A stretch of DNA of 47,644 nucleotides from Planctomycetales bacterium (GCA_027452145.1 DAIDHB010000499.1:1-47644), one strand, 5' to 3'; numbered from the stretch's first letter, positions 10,201-18,113 are shown. The notes: a model not told the origin generated them from the letters alone. Numbers and translations: made by a program.

Positions 10201-11608
10201 AGGGCCGGACGCCGCACCCTACCTGGTCGTGTTCGACGTGCCGTCCGGCCGCGAGGTCTTCCGCCAGGATCCGCTGGGCGAGCCCTGCCTGGCGCTGGGC
10301 TTCGATCGCGACGGGCGGCGGCTGGCCGGGGCCGGCCTGCGCCGCGGCGTGTGGGTCTGGGATGTCGTGACGGGCTCGCGGCTCGTCGCCGCGGCGCATG
10401 GCCCGGCGATGGCCCGCGATCTGGCCTTCAGCCCCGATGGGCGACGACTGGCGATCGCCAGCCGCGACCTGATCCAGGTCGTGGACGCCGCGACGGGCAT
10501 CGAATCGCTCACCTTGCGCGGCTGGCCGCAACGGTGGGGGGCTGTCCACCAGATCAACCCGCGGGTGCGCTTCCGGCCCGACGGGATGGGCCTCCTGGCC
10601 GTCTGCGGCGAGATCTACGTGGGGCTGAGCGAATGGACGGTCGCCCCCGCCGATCGCCTAACGCGCCTCCGCGATTGGCGCCGCCGGATGACGGCCCGCA
10701 TGCTCGAAAGTGCCCGGACCCAGTCGCTCCTTCCCGGCGTGAAGTCCTCGGCGTTCTCCCGGATGGCCGGCCTCGGCCTGGAGACGCCGGGGCAGTTCCT
10801 CCTCCGCGGCCGGATCTTCGCCCGGGTCGGCCTGTTTGACCAGGCCGAGGGCGACTTTGCACGCGCCGCGGCGATGGCCGGCGACGACGACGGCGATGGG
10901 ATCGCCTTCCAGGCGGGTCGCGCCCTCGCCGAGGCAGGCTCCTTCGTCCGGGCAGGCGCCTGGTTCGCCCGGCTCGACGGCCGCACCCCCTTCGGTTACC
11001 TCGATCCGGACTCGGAGTCGTGGTGCGCGCACGCCGCCCTCCGCCTGCTCAGCGGCGACGACGCCGGTTATCGCGGACTCTGCCGCGAGATGGCCAGTCG
11101 CTTCGACCGGGCCCAGTTGCCGGAGGCGCTGGCGCTGGCCCGGGCGTGCGTCCTGGCCCCAGGCGCGCTGGACGACCCCGCGGCGGTGGTCCGCCTGGCG
11201 GAGCGAGCCCGCGACCTCGCCGACGCCGGTCGGGACGAGGCGGCGAAGGCGGTCAGCCGCGTCGTCCTGGCCGCCGCCCACGACCGGGCCGGCGACCCGG
11301 CGGCGGCCGAGCGGATCTTCCGCGATGCCCTGGCCCGCTGGCCTGACGGGATGCCGGCGGCGATCGGCCGCGCCCGGCTGGCGGCGGCCCTCCTTCGCCG
11401 GTCTCGCCGCGACGGGATCTGCGCGGGCCGGGACGAAGCGGGCCGGTGGGCTCGCACGCAGTCCCCCGACTGCGACAAGGCACTGAGGAGCCGCTCGCGC
11501 TGCGACTCCGGAGGGGATCAAGAGCGGTGGGAGCTCCTGCTGGCGAGAGGCGAGGCCGAGCTGATGCTCCGCGACGCCGACTTCCCGGCCGATCCATTCG
11601 GGCTGTAA
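7202..11608 (+). CDS. Membrane Ser/Thr protein kinase with N-terminal zinc finger and C-terminal WD40 repeats
   Basis: This 1468-residue protein starts with an anti-sigma-like zinc-finger motif (H31, C35, C38). A Hanks-type kinase domain follows at about residues 92-360. It has the glycine loop GRGGMGVV (99-106), the ATP-binding lysine K121, the catalytic HRDIKPSN (217-224), DFG (237-239) and APE (264-266), so it should be active. One membrane helix spans about 382-402. An Ala/Glu/Arg-rich likely coiled coil follows (405-455), then WD40 repeats (FSPDGRRLA and LWDAATG type) from about 490 to 1140. A TPR-like helical C-terminus completes it. The kinase should be cytoplasmic with the propeller on the far side of the membrane. 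Its divergent neighbour is an ECF sigma factor, a plausible target. Long frames on the opposite strand are composition artefacts. Confidence 0.95.
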   Translation: MSPIACPSQEVLLAFAVGELPETELAEVAEHLERCLQCGERAGQLDRATDPILAGLRLIGDLGPSTLLSARDSDGWARPRHVPVLAGTWGEFRIVREIGRGGMGVVYEAYQESLNRHVAVKLLREPADLARFRREARAAARLHHVNIVPVHGVGEHAGRHYYVMQFIAGLGLDQALRRPRAAEGGQEKPAADYRELARIALQVADALAHAHDQGIIHRDIKPSNILLDDRGAAWVTDFGLAYDSADTQTLTHTGDLLGTIRYMAPERFAGRTDAGADIYGLGATLYELACGRPAFPDVDRAVLIHQILHHDPPRPRLVDPRVPRDLETIVLKAMARDPSHRYETAAELADDLRRFLAGRPIRARRAGEAEKFVRWCRRNPAPAGLLAALALVFWVGFALVAWEWRQAVAERLARDNERLSAIAAEGRARLARDRAEAEAGQARAAAERAEGRLYSSLITRARLEQQTDNTAGAEAVLELCDPRRRGWEWYFLKGLDHTELLSLSDGDGWVCRVACSPDGRLIATAGGGDPDFRLDRPGAVRPGHVSLWDAATGRLFRSFRDHTHLVLNVAFSPDTRLLASASYDGTTRLYDVATGCPLRTIAGGKRPFPGADKLVGRLPLAFSPDGRRLAMSSEDRTLAIRDVGTGERVASLPAQPYGYDHAVFSPDGRWLATLSAASPGGHERLARLWDAATLAEVTSFEGGPYYTDLAFNAGSDLLAGANRDGTLVLWEVRSGKVYKGFAGPLGASLAVAIRPDTAMVALAGEDGIVRVWDAGTGQSQPAVRGHLAGVTDLAFTPDCQRLISASRDGTTRVWDLLDNPEISPVFDEINQIEAIAYSEDARRFMALNRQGRLARYESGLRVPLGFEAIDVAPGHESPSELAAFDASGRRLVAVDRRHRRDAVCLDVRGAGARVALRGSRHAIAWAALSADGTRAATASRPTRPGDEPGGEAIVWDANDGRPIFRWTSPHDQPRRIALDPSGHRLAIVAVRNGSDSPLEEGPDAAPYLVVFDVPSGREVFRQDPLGEPCLALGFDRDGRRLAGAGLRRGVWVWDVVTGSRLVAAAHGPAMARDLAFSPDGRRLAIASRDLIQVVDAATGIESLTLRGWPQRWGAVHQINPRVRFRPDGMGLLAVCGEIYVGLSEWTVAPADRLTRLRDWRRRMTARMLESARTQSLLPGVKSSAFSRMAGLGLETPGQFLLRGRIFARVGLFDQAEGDFARAAAMAGDDDGDGIAFQAGRALAEAGSFVRAGAWFARLDGRTPFGYLDPDSESWCAHAALRLLSGDDAGYRGLCREMASRFDRAQLPEALALARACVLAPGALDDPAAVVRLAERARDLADAGRDEAAKAVSRVVLAAAHDRAGDPAAAERIFRDALARWPDGMPAAIGRARLAAALLRRSRRDGICAGRDEAGRWARTQSPDCDKALRSRSRCDSGGDQERWELLLARGEAELMLRDADFPADPFGL

Positions 11609-11700
11609 AGCGTCTCGATCATCCCTCGGCTCATCGCGTCGGGCTCGCCGGCCTTCGTTCCTTCTTCCGGCTCCTTTTTATTACGCCGGCATGAAGGTCG

Positions 11701-11749
11701 GTCGGGCAGTCCTGCCCGACGGGGCCCGGGTGCCGGGCAGTCCTGCCCG
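11701..11749. repeat. Two hairpins sharing a core palindrome, possible terminator
   Basis: The first hairpin (11701-11720) has a perfect 9-bp stem, GTCGGGCAG against CTGCCCGAC, with a 2-base loop. The second (11734-11749) repeats the inner 7-bp stem, CGGGCAG against CTGCCCG, with the same TC loop. They lie about 95 bases after the kinase stop codon. There is no T-run after them, so an intrinsic terminator is only one option. Others are a REP-like dispersed element or an RNA-stabilising structure. Confidence 0.6.
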
Positions 11750-12085
11750 AACTGCTTGAGGATCTTTCCCGCCGAGGTAATATGTCACGAATTGGTCTTC
11801 CTACAGAATTAATGTACGCATAATCACGATTCGTTCTTTTTGTCATGGCGGTCGATGCACATGGCGAGCGACGATGAACTTCGACTGGCCGCGCAAGACG
11901 CCGGTGAAGAGTTGATGGCCGCGTGGAATTCGATCATTATCCACGCGCCGTTGGAGATCCGTCGCAGGGCCGATTTCAGAGACCCCTCACCGAACACCAC
12001 CTGGGGCAGGATCAGCCCATGCGGATCGGTCCTTGCTCCTCCGGGGCGTCTGGCGTTGATGCCCAGCGAGGAGTCTCGGAAACCG

Positions 12086-12163
12086 ACCACGAAACACACG
12101 AAGAGCACGAATCTGGTGGAGGCCGAGGCGGTCTCGATCCGTGGAATCCGTGCCATTCGTGGT
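12086..12163. repeat. 78-bp element with ACCACGAA terminal inverted repeats (MITE-like)
   Basis: The element begins with ACCACGAA (12086-12093) and ends with TTCGTGGT (12156-12163), perfect 8-bp inverted ends. Inside, ACACGAAGAGCACGAA on the left is mirrored imperfectly by GTGGAATCCGTGCC on the right. When translated, this sequence yields TKHTKS-type peptides, which I recall as a frequent false ORF signature of dispersed intergenic repeats in planctomycetes and other bacteria. It is non-coding and probably mobilised in trans or replicated as a hairpin element (inference). Confidence 0.55.
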
Positions 12164-12347
12164 GACGAGTCAATTCCTCGGCGGTGTCAACTCCCCGCGC
12201 CGAGCGGTCCGTCATCCAGATGCGCATCGCCCGCGGGTGGGCGTTGGGCGGTGGTGTTCGGCGAGGACTGTCGAAATCCGGGACGGCAAGAGACGGTCTG
12301 GACCCGAAAACGGGCCCGAAACCGTTCCCTGGTTGAGCCTGGTCCCC

Positions 12348-12665
12348 TCACTTGACGGTCCTGGTTGTCTGTCCCGCCTTCACCTGGGTGTCGACCTCCT
12401 TGGTCTTCTGGACCGTCACCGGCGTGACCTCCTGCTTGGTGGTGATCACCTCGCCGGTTTTCCGGTCGATGACCTTGGTCGTTTCGACGACCTCGACATC
12501 CCTTTGGTTCTCCACCGTTTTCTGGTGGCCGTTTCCCTCGACCTTGAGGGCCTCCTGCGCGGCCTGGGCGGGGGATTGATGATCTTCGGCGGTCCCGTTG
12601 CAGCCGGCGAACAGGCCGGCGACGGCCAGGAGGCTGAGCCCCTTCAAAACTGCTGTGATCCGCAT
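12348..12665 (-). CDS. Small predicted lipoprotein, Thr/Val/Lys-rich
   Basis: This 105-residue protein has a lipoprotein signal: a basic start (MRITAVLKG), a hydrophobic stretch, and the lipobox LFAGC with the modified cysteine at residue 22. The mature part is charged and repetitive in VEVVETTKV, VITTKQEV, VTVQKTKEV patterns, suggesting beta strands or an extended fibre-like region. The start at 12665 is chosen because GGAG lies 6 bases upstream and the lipobox is then well placed. A frame reaching back to 12917 instead runs through the remnant of a mechanosensitive channel gene. I do not recognise a family. It is likely anchored in the outer or inner membrane facing the periplasm. Confidence 0.65.
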   Translation of the reverse strand: MRITAVLKGLSLLAVAGLFAGCNGTAEDHQSPAQAAQEALKVEGNGHQKTVENQRDVEVVETTKVIDRKTGEVITTKQEVTPVTVQKTKEVDTQVKAGQTTRTVK

Positions 12666-12796
12666 ACGAATCTCCGCTCTCGATCGGATGGTGTGGCTGT
12701 CCTCGCGCGTCCGGGACGATTGCGATGCGAACACCATGCCGACGGGGGGGGGGCGGTCGCGGTCTCGACGCGACGGCCGTGGGTCCGACGCGACGG

Positions 12797-13330
12797 CCGG
12801 CGGCTGGCCCATCTCCATGAGGGTCGTCTGAATGAACCCCAGCGCGAGCACGTCGCCACGCACGCCGCCCATCGTGACGCGGTTGCCGACCTTGATGGTC
12901 TTGCTCCAGAGGATCACCAGGTAGCCGGCCAGGATCGTGCCGCTTTCTGGAGGGCAAAGGCGAGTCCGGTGGTCACCAGCCCCAGCGCGGCGGTCAGTCG
13001 GGTCGGGTCGTCGAACCAGAACCAGATCTTCACCTCAGTCCCCCCGCCCGCCTGACGATCCACCCGACGCCGGTCGTCGCCATCTCCGCCCGAGTTCGGC
13101 GATCCTTTCCCGTGCCTCCAGGGCGATCCTTTCCGGACTCCTCGATCTCGGAAGCCCGCGCGACAACGGCGATCGCCTCTCTGGCTGGGTTCACCAGCAA
13201 TACGCTCACCGGGCCAGTCGGCGGGCCCGCGATTCGTCGCGGGGAGCGGTCCGGCTCTCCGGCGGGACGCGGGGACAGCCCCGGACCACCACCGACGCAA
13301 GCCCAAGGACAGCCTAAACCCTATCCCGCA
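12797..13330 (-). pseudogene. Frameshifted and truncated MscS-family mechanosensitive channel
   Basis: Channel sequence is recognisable on the minus strand but spread over different frames. One frame gives VSVLLVNPAREAIAVVARAS, another ALEARERIAELGR, another EMATTGVGWIVRRAG. The next gives TEVKIWFWFDDPTRLT and then LVTTGLAFALQKAA (about 13030-12914). After a shift the following frame gives TILAGYLVILWSK and GNRVTMGGVRGDVLALGF plus QTTLMEMGQPP (down to about 12797). The MGGVRGDV segment is typical of the MscS beta domain. The C-terminal part is missing. At least three frameshifts and a stop (TGA at 12914-12916) mean no intact channel can be made. The remnant ends close to the lipoprotein gene, so a deletion probably joined them. 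Confidence 0.75.
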
Positions 13331-13745
13331 TGGCAAGCCAGGAAGAATATATCGAATTGATTGTTTGCGGTGGCATTGGGGACTGCGGAAAATCTCCCCA
13401 AAAAAAGAAAAATCTTAAGGCATTGGTGACAAGAAGTTGCGGCGCTTTTCAGCTAGCTTTTGGACAGCGTGCCGTACAATTATCGTAAACCTGATATATC
13501 CTGTATATGGGGGGAGAGAAAACCGGGCAGAGGAGCAAAATAAACTGGTCCTCGAATGCTCGGCTCGGCGGTTCAGGACGGGGCCGTACAATCGTCACAA
13601 CCGGCGTAGTCCGCCCTCCACGTATGCGGTAAACCGACCTTCTGGCGCAGCCAGGTGCCGAAAACCTGCCACGAGGTGCCACCTGGTGCCAAAACGTGCC
13701 TATTCAGGGCCTCCAGCCACCGAAATCCTGCCAGAAAGTGGCCGC

Positions 13746-13800
13746 AGAACTGCCACCGAGAGCGCCAGAACTGCCACCGAGAGCGCCAGAACTGCCATCG
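13746..13800. repeat. 21-bp tandem repeat, 2.6 copies
   Basis: The unit AGAACTGCCACCGAGAGCGCC occurs at 13746-13766 and 13767-13787 without a mismatch, with a partial third copy (AGAACTGCCATCG) at 13788-13800. Scattered TGCCA motifs precede it from about 13660. It lies in non-coding DNA; the period is a multiple of three, but no gene was recognised. Confidence 0.8.
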
Positions 13801-13821
13801 GTCTCCCCCTGGTAGGGAGAC
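13801..13821. repeat. Short hairpin next to the tandem repeat
   Basis: GTCTCCC at 13801-13807 pairs perfectly with GGGAGAC at 13815-13821 around a 7-base loop. It directly follows the 21-bp repeat array. It could act as a terminator for the minus-strand gene ending at 14007, but it is about 190 bases downstream and has no T-run. Confidence 0.4.
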
Positions 13822-14006
13822 ACCGGATCGGAGACCGGGATGGGGCTCGATGGTCGATGGTCCGGACTGATCGGGAGCCAGCGGTCCGGACCTGCTGTTT
13901 TGGACTTCGTTGCCATCGAGGAACCGGAAGGCGATCACCGGGAATGCCGGTCGCAAGGTGGTCGTGCCGGTTCGTGCTTGATCGAAACAATCGAGGTGGG
14001 GACTGG

Positions 14007-17000
14007 CTATTGGCCCAGCCGTTTCGCCGCCTCCTGGAGCGCCTCGCGGAACGAGCCGACGAAGGCGACCTTCCCCTGGCGGTCGATCACGGCCGCGGCC
14101 GGGATCGACCGGACGCCGTACTCCTGGAACGTCGCGCCGAACCAGCCCTCCTCGTCGGCGGGGCGGTCGATCGCGAGTCGGTAGGTCAACCCGCGTTTGC
14201 GGGCGAACGCGGCGACCTCGTCCGCCGTGGCACTGTTCTCATGCAACCCGATGACGACGAGGTCTCCGCCCTTGTCGGCGAAGTGCGCCGCGGCGGCCTG
14301 GACCTCGGGCAGCTCGACCACGCAGAAACCGCACGAGATCCCCCAGAAGTCGACCAGCACCACCTTACCGGTGACGTCGGGAGGACCGGACTCGCCGTCG
14401 CGGAGCAGCCAGCTTGCCGGCTGGATCGGGGGCGCCGGATCGCCGACCTTCAGCACCGGGTCGACCCGTCGGTTGCGGGACGACATCCCCTCCGCGTACA
14501 CGAGCACGTCGGCCACTGGGTAACGGTTGGACCCCTGCCGGGGATGTGATCGGTCGTCGCGGTAATCGAGGATCACCGTTCCCGCAGGCGCGGGCACCGT
14601 GAAATCCTGAGGAGAGGAGCGATGGCCGAAGTCCACCTCGTCGATCCGGGTCAGTTCGACCAGGTGCACGCCGGAGCCGGCAGCCGAGCCGCGGACGGCC
14701 ACCGTCGGCAGGACGACCCCATCGCGATGGGTTCTCGGGCCGTACTGTCGGAGGACGTACCCCCCTGCCCCCTGGAGCGGCCGCAACGTCTCGGCATGGA
14801 GGAACCCGGTCTTCCGATCGAGGACGAGCCGTCGAATCCAGTCGTCGGCGGTGATCTCGAGGGCCAGGCGGCCGCCGGACTCGGTTCGCCGGACCTGGGC
14901 CGTCGCTGGGCCGGGAAGCCGGCCTTCAGGCGATACGGTCGGCCAGGTGCAGACGTTGGGAAGGCCGAAGACCCTGAAGGACCCGTTTGCCCTCGCGTTC
15001 ATGATGTCGGACTGGCCATTCGAGCCGTCGTAACGCACGACCTCCCGCCCGTTGTCAACCAGCACGTTATCGCGTTGAGTCTCGGCCGAGAAGCCGTAGA
15101 CGTTCCGCCGCCGATGGCCGTCGTCGATGATCTCGTAATAAACGGCCTTCGCCTCGGGTAACTGCGGGAATCGGGCCCCGAGGGTCGCGGCCGGGTCCGG
15201 TTCCGCCGCGAGGTCGGTCGCGTCGAGGAATGCCTCGAGCTCGCCCGGCGGGATAGGATCGTCGCCGGTGAAGAACGTGTAGTGGCGGATGCGGTATCGG
15301 CCCTGCTGGGCGACCTGCTGCTGCCGGGTCAGCGCTCCGGCGAGGACTTTCGGCAAGATCTCGGGGCCCGACGCGGGCGGAGTCTTCGGCTCCTCGACGC
15401 GCACCAGCGACCATCGGATCGTCGTCTCACGACCGGCGACGAGGATAGCCGGCCGGCCCGGCGGACCCTCGAGTTTCCAGCCTTGCGGGACCTCCGCGGC
15501 GAAGAACCGCTTCCGACCCGGCTCGACTGCGGCCCGGAGCCGGCCGGTGCCGTCGGTCGCGGGGTGATCGACGACCCCGAGCTGGCTCTGAAGCTCGCGG
15601 CGCCGACTGTCCGAGTCGGTCTCGTAGCGGAACTGCACCCCGGCGACGCCATCCCCGGTCTTCGCGTCGCGGGCCTGCATGGTCACGATCGCGGCCGGTT
15701 TGAGCGGCGACGTGTTGACCTCGGTGATTTCTCCCTGGCCGACCTGGAACGAGTCCCGCGCCGGCAGGTGGTCGTCCCCAGCGGGAGGTTCGATCACCAA
15801 ACCGTAATCTCCGGGCCGGAGCCGCAGGATGGCCCGGCCGCCGGCATCAGTCGTCGCGACACAGCCGGCGCGGAGCATCTGGCGGTCGCTCGTCGCGCGG
15901 ACCGTCACGCCTCGGGCTGGCTTTCCGGTATCCGCGTATCGAATCGTGAACCCAGCGGGACGCGGCGAGATGAAGGTCCGATCCAGCGTCCCGTCGTGGC
16001 CGAGGCTGGTGACGTTCGCGAAGGGCGCGTCGGTCGTGGCAACCGTCCCCTGGAACGGCTCGTATTCCGGGCCGGGGTCGATCTGGGCGAGGAACTGGGC
16101 CTCGCGGGGTAATCCGTCGATGCGGTACGAGCCATCGGGCCCGGTCCGGGTCGAGAGTATCGCTTCGGGCAGTGCACGAATCCCGCCGAACTCGCGGCGC
16201 TCGTCGGGGGCCGGGTCTTTGGGATCGACGCGGCGGCACGACCACATCCGCTGGCCGTGCAGTCCGGCGTTGCAGACGCCGACCTGGACCAGGACCCCGG
16301 CCATCGGACGGCCGCGGTCGTCGACCACCTTGCCATGCAGCGAGGCGGCGGGTTCGAAAGCCAGGTCGATCGCGATCGGCTCGTCGCGGTAGAACGCCTC
16401 GGGCTCGCCGGCGACGCCCTTCCGCTCGCCGGAAGTCGGCCGGCGATCGGGCCGGAAGGTCGCGGTCGGATTCCAGGTGAAGCCGAAGCCGGGTGCGGCC
16501 GCGGCGACCTGGAACCGGCCCTCCTCAAAGGCGGGCAACGGACCCGGCGAGGGCTTCCAGACAGGCAGCTCGACGTTGCGGGCGGTGTATCGGCCATCGG
16601 GGCCTGTCGTCGCAGTCGCCAGCACGTCGCGGCCGTCGCCCGTCATCCGGAGATTGGCGTTGATGAGGTAGACCGTCGCCCCGGCAACCGGCCGTCCGGC
16701 CGGATCGGTCGCGCGGCCGGTGACAGTGATCGGCTCGCGGCGCGACTCGTCCGGGGCATGAATCTTCTTCCTTGCAGGCGTGATGTCCGCCTTCTGCGCC
16801 GTCGGCGCCGCGGCGACCGTCGGGGCCTTCGGGTTTTCCCCGCTGTCGCCGCGCAGGCCGCCCGCCAGGGCTCCGATCCCGACGGCCGAGATCCCCAGTG
16901 CGAGCGCGGTGATCGCGGTGAACTTGATCTTCGACATGATCATCATCCTCCCGATTCGGTCGACCAGGGCCAGGACGGCAACCGCCGGCGTACTGGTGCC

Positions 17001-17747
17001 GGCGAGCACTCGCGCGGTGGCCTCGACCAGTGCGGCGGAAACGACCGCCGCGGCCTCGGCCGGTTGAACAGAAAGGGCGCCTGAGAGCACCGCCCCGGCG
17101 ACTCCCGGCGCCACGCCTCGCCGCAGCAGGCGGTCCCGGAGCCGCTGCCGGCCGCGGTTGAGCCGGCTCTTGATCGTCCCGAGCGGCCAGTCGAGCTGCC
17201 GCGCCGCCTCATCGAGGGAACGTCCCTCCAGGTCGCAGAGCACGATCGGCGCGCGATAGCGCTCGGGAAGCCGCTCGAGCTCAGCGTGGATTGTCTCCGA
17301 CAGGTCGAGCTCACCGGCGGCACGTTCGGCGTCGGAACTGTCCGCCCGCCGGCGTTCGAACCATCGCCGCTCGCGGGCGTGCCGCCGGGCCGCGTCCGAT
17401 CGGGCGCACATGGCGACCCGATGGGCCACGCCGTGCAGCCAGGCGGCGAGCGAGTCCCGGTTGCGGATCGATCTGGCCTGGCGCAGTAGCACCAGGAAGG
17501 TCGCCTGGAGCGCGTCCTCGGCCTCGTGCCGGTCGCCCAGCACACCCCGGCAAACGCGCAGGACCATCGCACCGTGCCGCTCGATCAGGAGGGCGAAGAT
17601 GGCCTCCGACTCGGCCTCGCCTCCTCCCGCGGTGTCGCCCCGGCGGGCCGTGAACCGATCGAGGAGCTGGCCGTCGCTCAGGCCGGCCAGGGTGCCCGCC
17701 CTGAAGACCGTCTCCAGATCGCGCCGTAGCGTCCGGCCGGAATCCAT
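14007..17747 (-). CDS. ECF sigma factor fused to membrane segment, carboxypeptidase-regulatory-like domains and TlpA-like thioredoxin
   Basis: This 1246-residue protein combines parts normally found on opposite sides of a membrane. Residues 51-113 form sigma region 2 (EAEDALQATFLVLLRQARSI, AAWLHGVAHRVA) and 158-208 form region 4 (LPERYRAPIVLCDLEGRSLD, GTIKSRLNRGRQRLRDRL). A membrane helix follows at about 276-298. Carboxypeptidase-regulatory-like (Ig-like) domains come next (GRATDPAGRPVAGATVYL near 325; GKVVDDRGRPMAGVLVQV near 430). A large unassigned middle region leads to a TlpA/AhpC-like thioredoxin domain (about 1100-1246) with the redox motif CGFC at about 1139-1142. The start at 17747 has AGGG upstream and begins MDSGRTLRRD. 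The architecture suggests a membrane-tethered sigma factor with an exported redox domain (inference). A translation start at the internal MIMSKIK could yield the exported half separately. Confidence 0.88.
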   Translation of the reverse strand: MDSGRTLRRDLETVFRAGTLAGLSDGQLLDRFTARRGDTAGGGEAESEAIFALLIERHGAMVLRVCRGVLGDRHEAEDALQATFLVLLRQARSIRNRDSLAAWLHGVAHRVAMCARSDAARRHARERRWFERRRADSSDAERAAGELDLSETIHAELERLPERYRAPIVLCDLEGRSLDEAARQLDWPLGTIKSRLNRGRQRLRDRLLRRGVAPGVAGAVLSGALSVQPAEAAAVVSAALVEATARVLAGTSTPAVAVLALVDRIGRMMIMSKIKFTAITALALGISAVGIGALAGGLRGDSGENPKAPTVAAAPTAQKADITPARKKIHAPDESRREPITVTGRATDPAGRPVAGATVYLINANLRMTGDGRDVLATATTGPDGRYTARNVELPVWKPSPGPLPAFEEGRFQVAAAAPGFGFTWNPTATFRPDRRPTSGERKGVAGEPEAFYRDEPIAIDLAFEPAASLHGKVVDDRGRPMAGVLVQVGVCNAGLHGQRMWSCRRVDPKDPAPDERREFGGIRALPEAILSTRTGPDGSYRIDGLPREAQFLAQIDPGPEYEPFQGTVATTDAPFANVTSLGHDGTLDRTFISPRPAGFTIRYADTGKPARGVTVRATSDRQMLRAGCVATTDAGGRAILRLRPGDYGLVIEPPAGDDHLPARDSFQVGQGEITEVNTSPLKPAAIVTMQARDAKTGDGVAGVQFRYETDSDSRRRELQSQLGVVDHPATDGTGRLRAAVEPGRKRFFAAEVPQGWKLEGPPGRPAILVAGRETTIRWSLVRVEEPKTPPASGPEILPKVLAGALTRQQQVAQQGRYRIRHYTFFTGDDPIPPGELEAFLDATDLAAEPDPAATLGARFPQLPEAKAVYYEIIDDGHRRRNVYGFSAETQRDNVLVDNGREVVRYDGSNGQSDIMNARANGSFRVFGLPNVCTWPTVSPEGRLPGPATAQVRRTESGGRLALEITADDWIRRLVLDRKTGFLHAETLRPLQGAGGYVLRQYGPRTHRDGVVLPTVAVRGSAAGSGVHLVELTRIDEVDFGHRSSPQDFTVPAPAGTVILDYRDDRSHPRQGSNRYPVADVLVYAEGMSSRNRRVDPVLKVGDPAPPIQPASWLLRDGESGPPDVTGKVVLVDFWGISCGFCVVELPEVQAAAAHFADKGGDLVVIGLHENSATADEVAAFARKRGLTYRLAIDRPADEEGWFGATFQEYGVRSIPAAAVIDRQGKVAFVGSFREALQEAAKRLGQ

Positions 17748-18113
17748 GGTGACCCTGAGCCTTTCGTAGGGGGGCGAACCCGCCGGGATTTGAGATGTAG
17801 TGTAACCAACTCCGCGAAAAGTTCCGGTTTTCCGGGCGGTCGATGCCGAAATAGCTTTGAGCCATCGACTGCTTCGGGAGGCGACCCGGGCCATCGGGAA
17901 GAGCCCCGTCGGCGGATGCGCTTCCCTTGCCTCCTACCGGCCGAGGCCTCGCCGCATAAGTCTGGCATTGAATGGAGGTTAGGGCGCCATCGGAATTGAT
18001 CTTCCTCAGCGCCTCACGACGACGGAGTCGAGGCGCCTGGCTCGTAGACCCATCCGGCGGGTAAACCGCGGGCCGTCGCGAGTGGAATCCGGACGGGGAT
18101 CGGTTATGATAGG
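17748..18113. promoter_or_regulatory. Divergent intergenic region
   Basis: These 366 bases separate the divergent sigma-fusion gene and the HEAT-like gene and should contain both promoters. The sigma-fusion frame can be extended back to 17894, but that extension lacks a recognisable domain and a good ribosome-binding site. No clear -35/-10 pair or operator was identified. Confidence 0.35.

Larger units (their letters stand above)
11609..12347. other. Gene-poor intergenic stretch with hairpins and a small repeat element
   Basis: No convincing gene is visible in these 739 bases. Frames exist on both strands (for example 11840-12355 plus and 11824-12156 minus), but they run through the repeat element at 12086-12163 and match no family I recognise. 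The left part carries the two hairpins at 11701-11749. About 11755-11850 is relatively AT-rich and could hold a promoter, but nothing specific can be assigned. Confidence 0.5.
13337..14006. other. Intergenic stretch with AT-rich segment and short repeats
   Basis: No supported gene lies in these 670 bases. About 13340-13560 is unusually AT-rich for this window, including the run at 13398-13413, and contrasts with the flanks, hinting at foreign or promoter DNA. The right part carries the 21-bp tandem repeat at 13746-13800 and a short hairpin at 13801-13821. Open frames here are short and low-complexity. Confidence 0.5.

Noticed and set aside
7103..10549. Long open frame of 1148 codons antisense to the kinase
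   Set aside because: It lacks any recognisable domain, has shadow-type composition (Gly/Arg/Pro/Ala rich), and the plus strand has a complete kinase with all motifs.
11840..12355. 171-codon frame in the gene-poor stretch
   Set aside because: It runs through the 78-bp inverted-repeat element, and the TKHTKS peptide is a typical artefact; no family match recognised.
13746..13800. CRISPR array
   Set aside because: The repeat copies are directly adjacent with no spacers and no cas genes are nearby; it is a simple tandem repeat.
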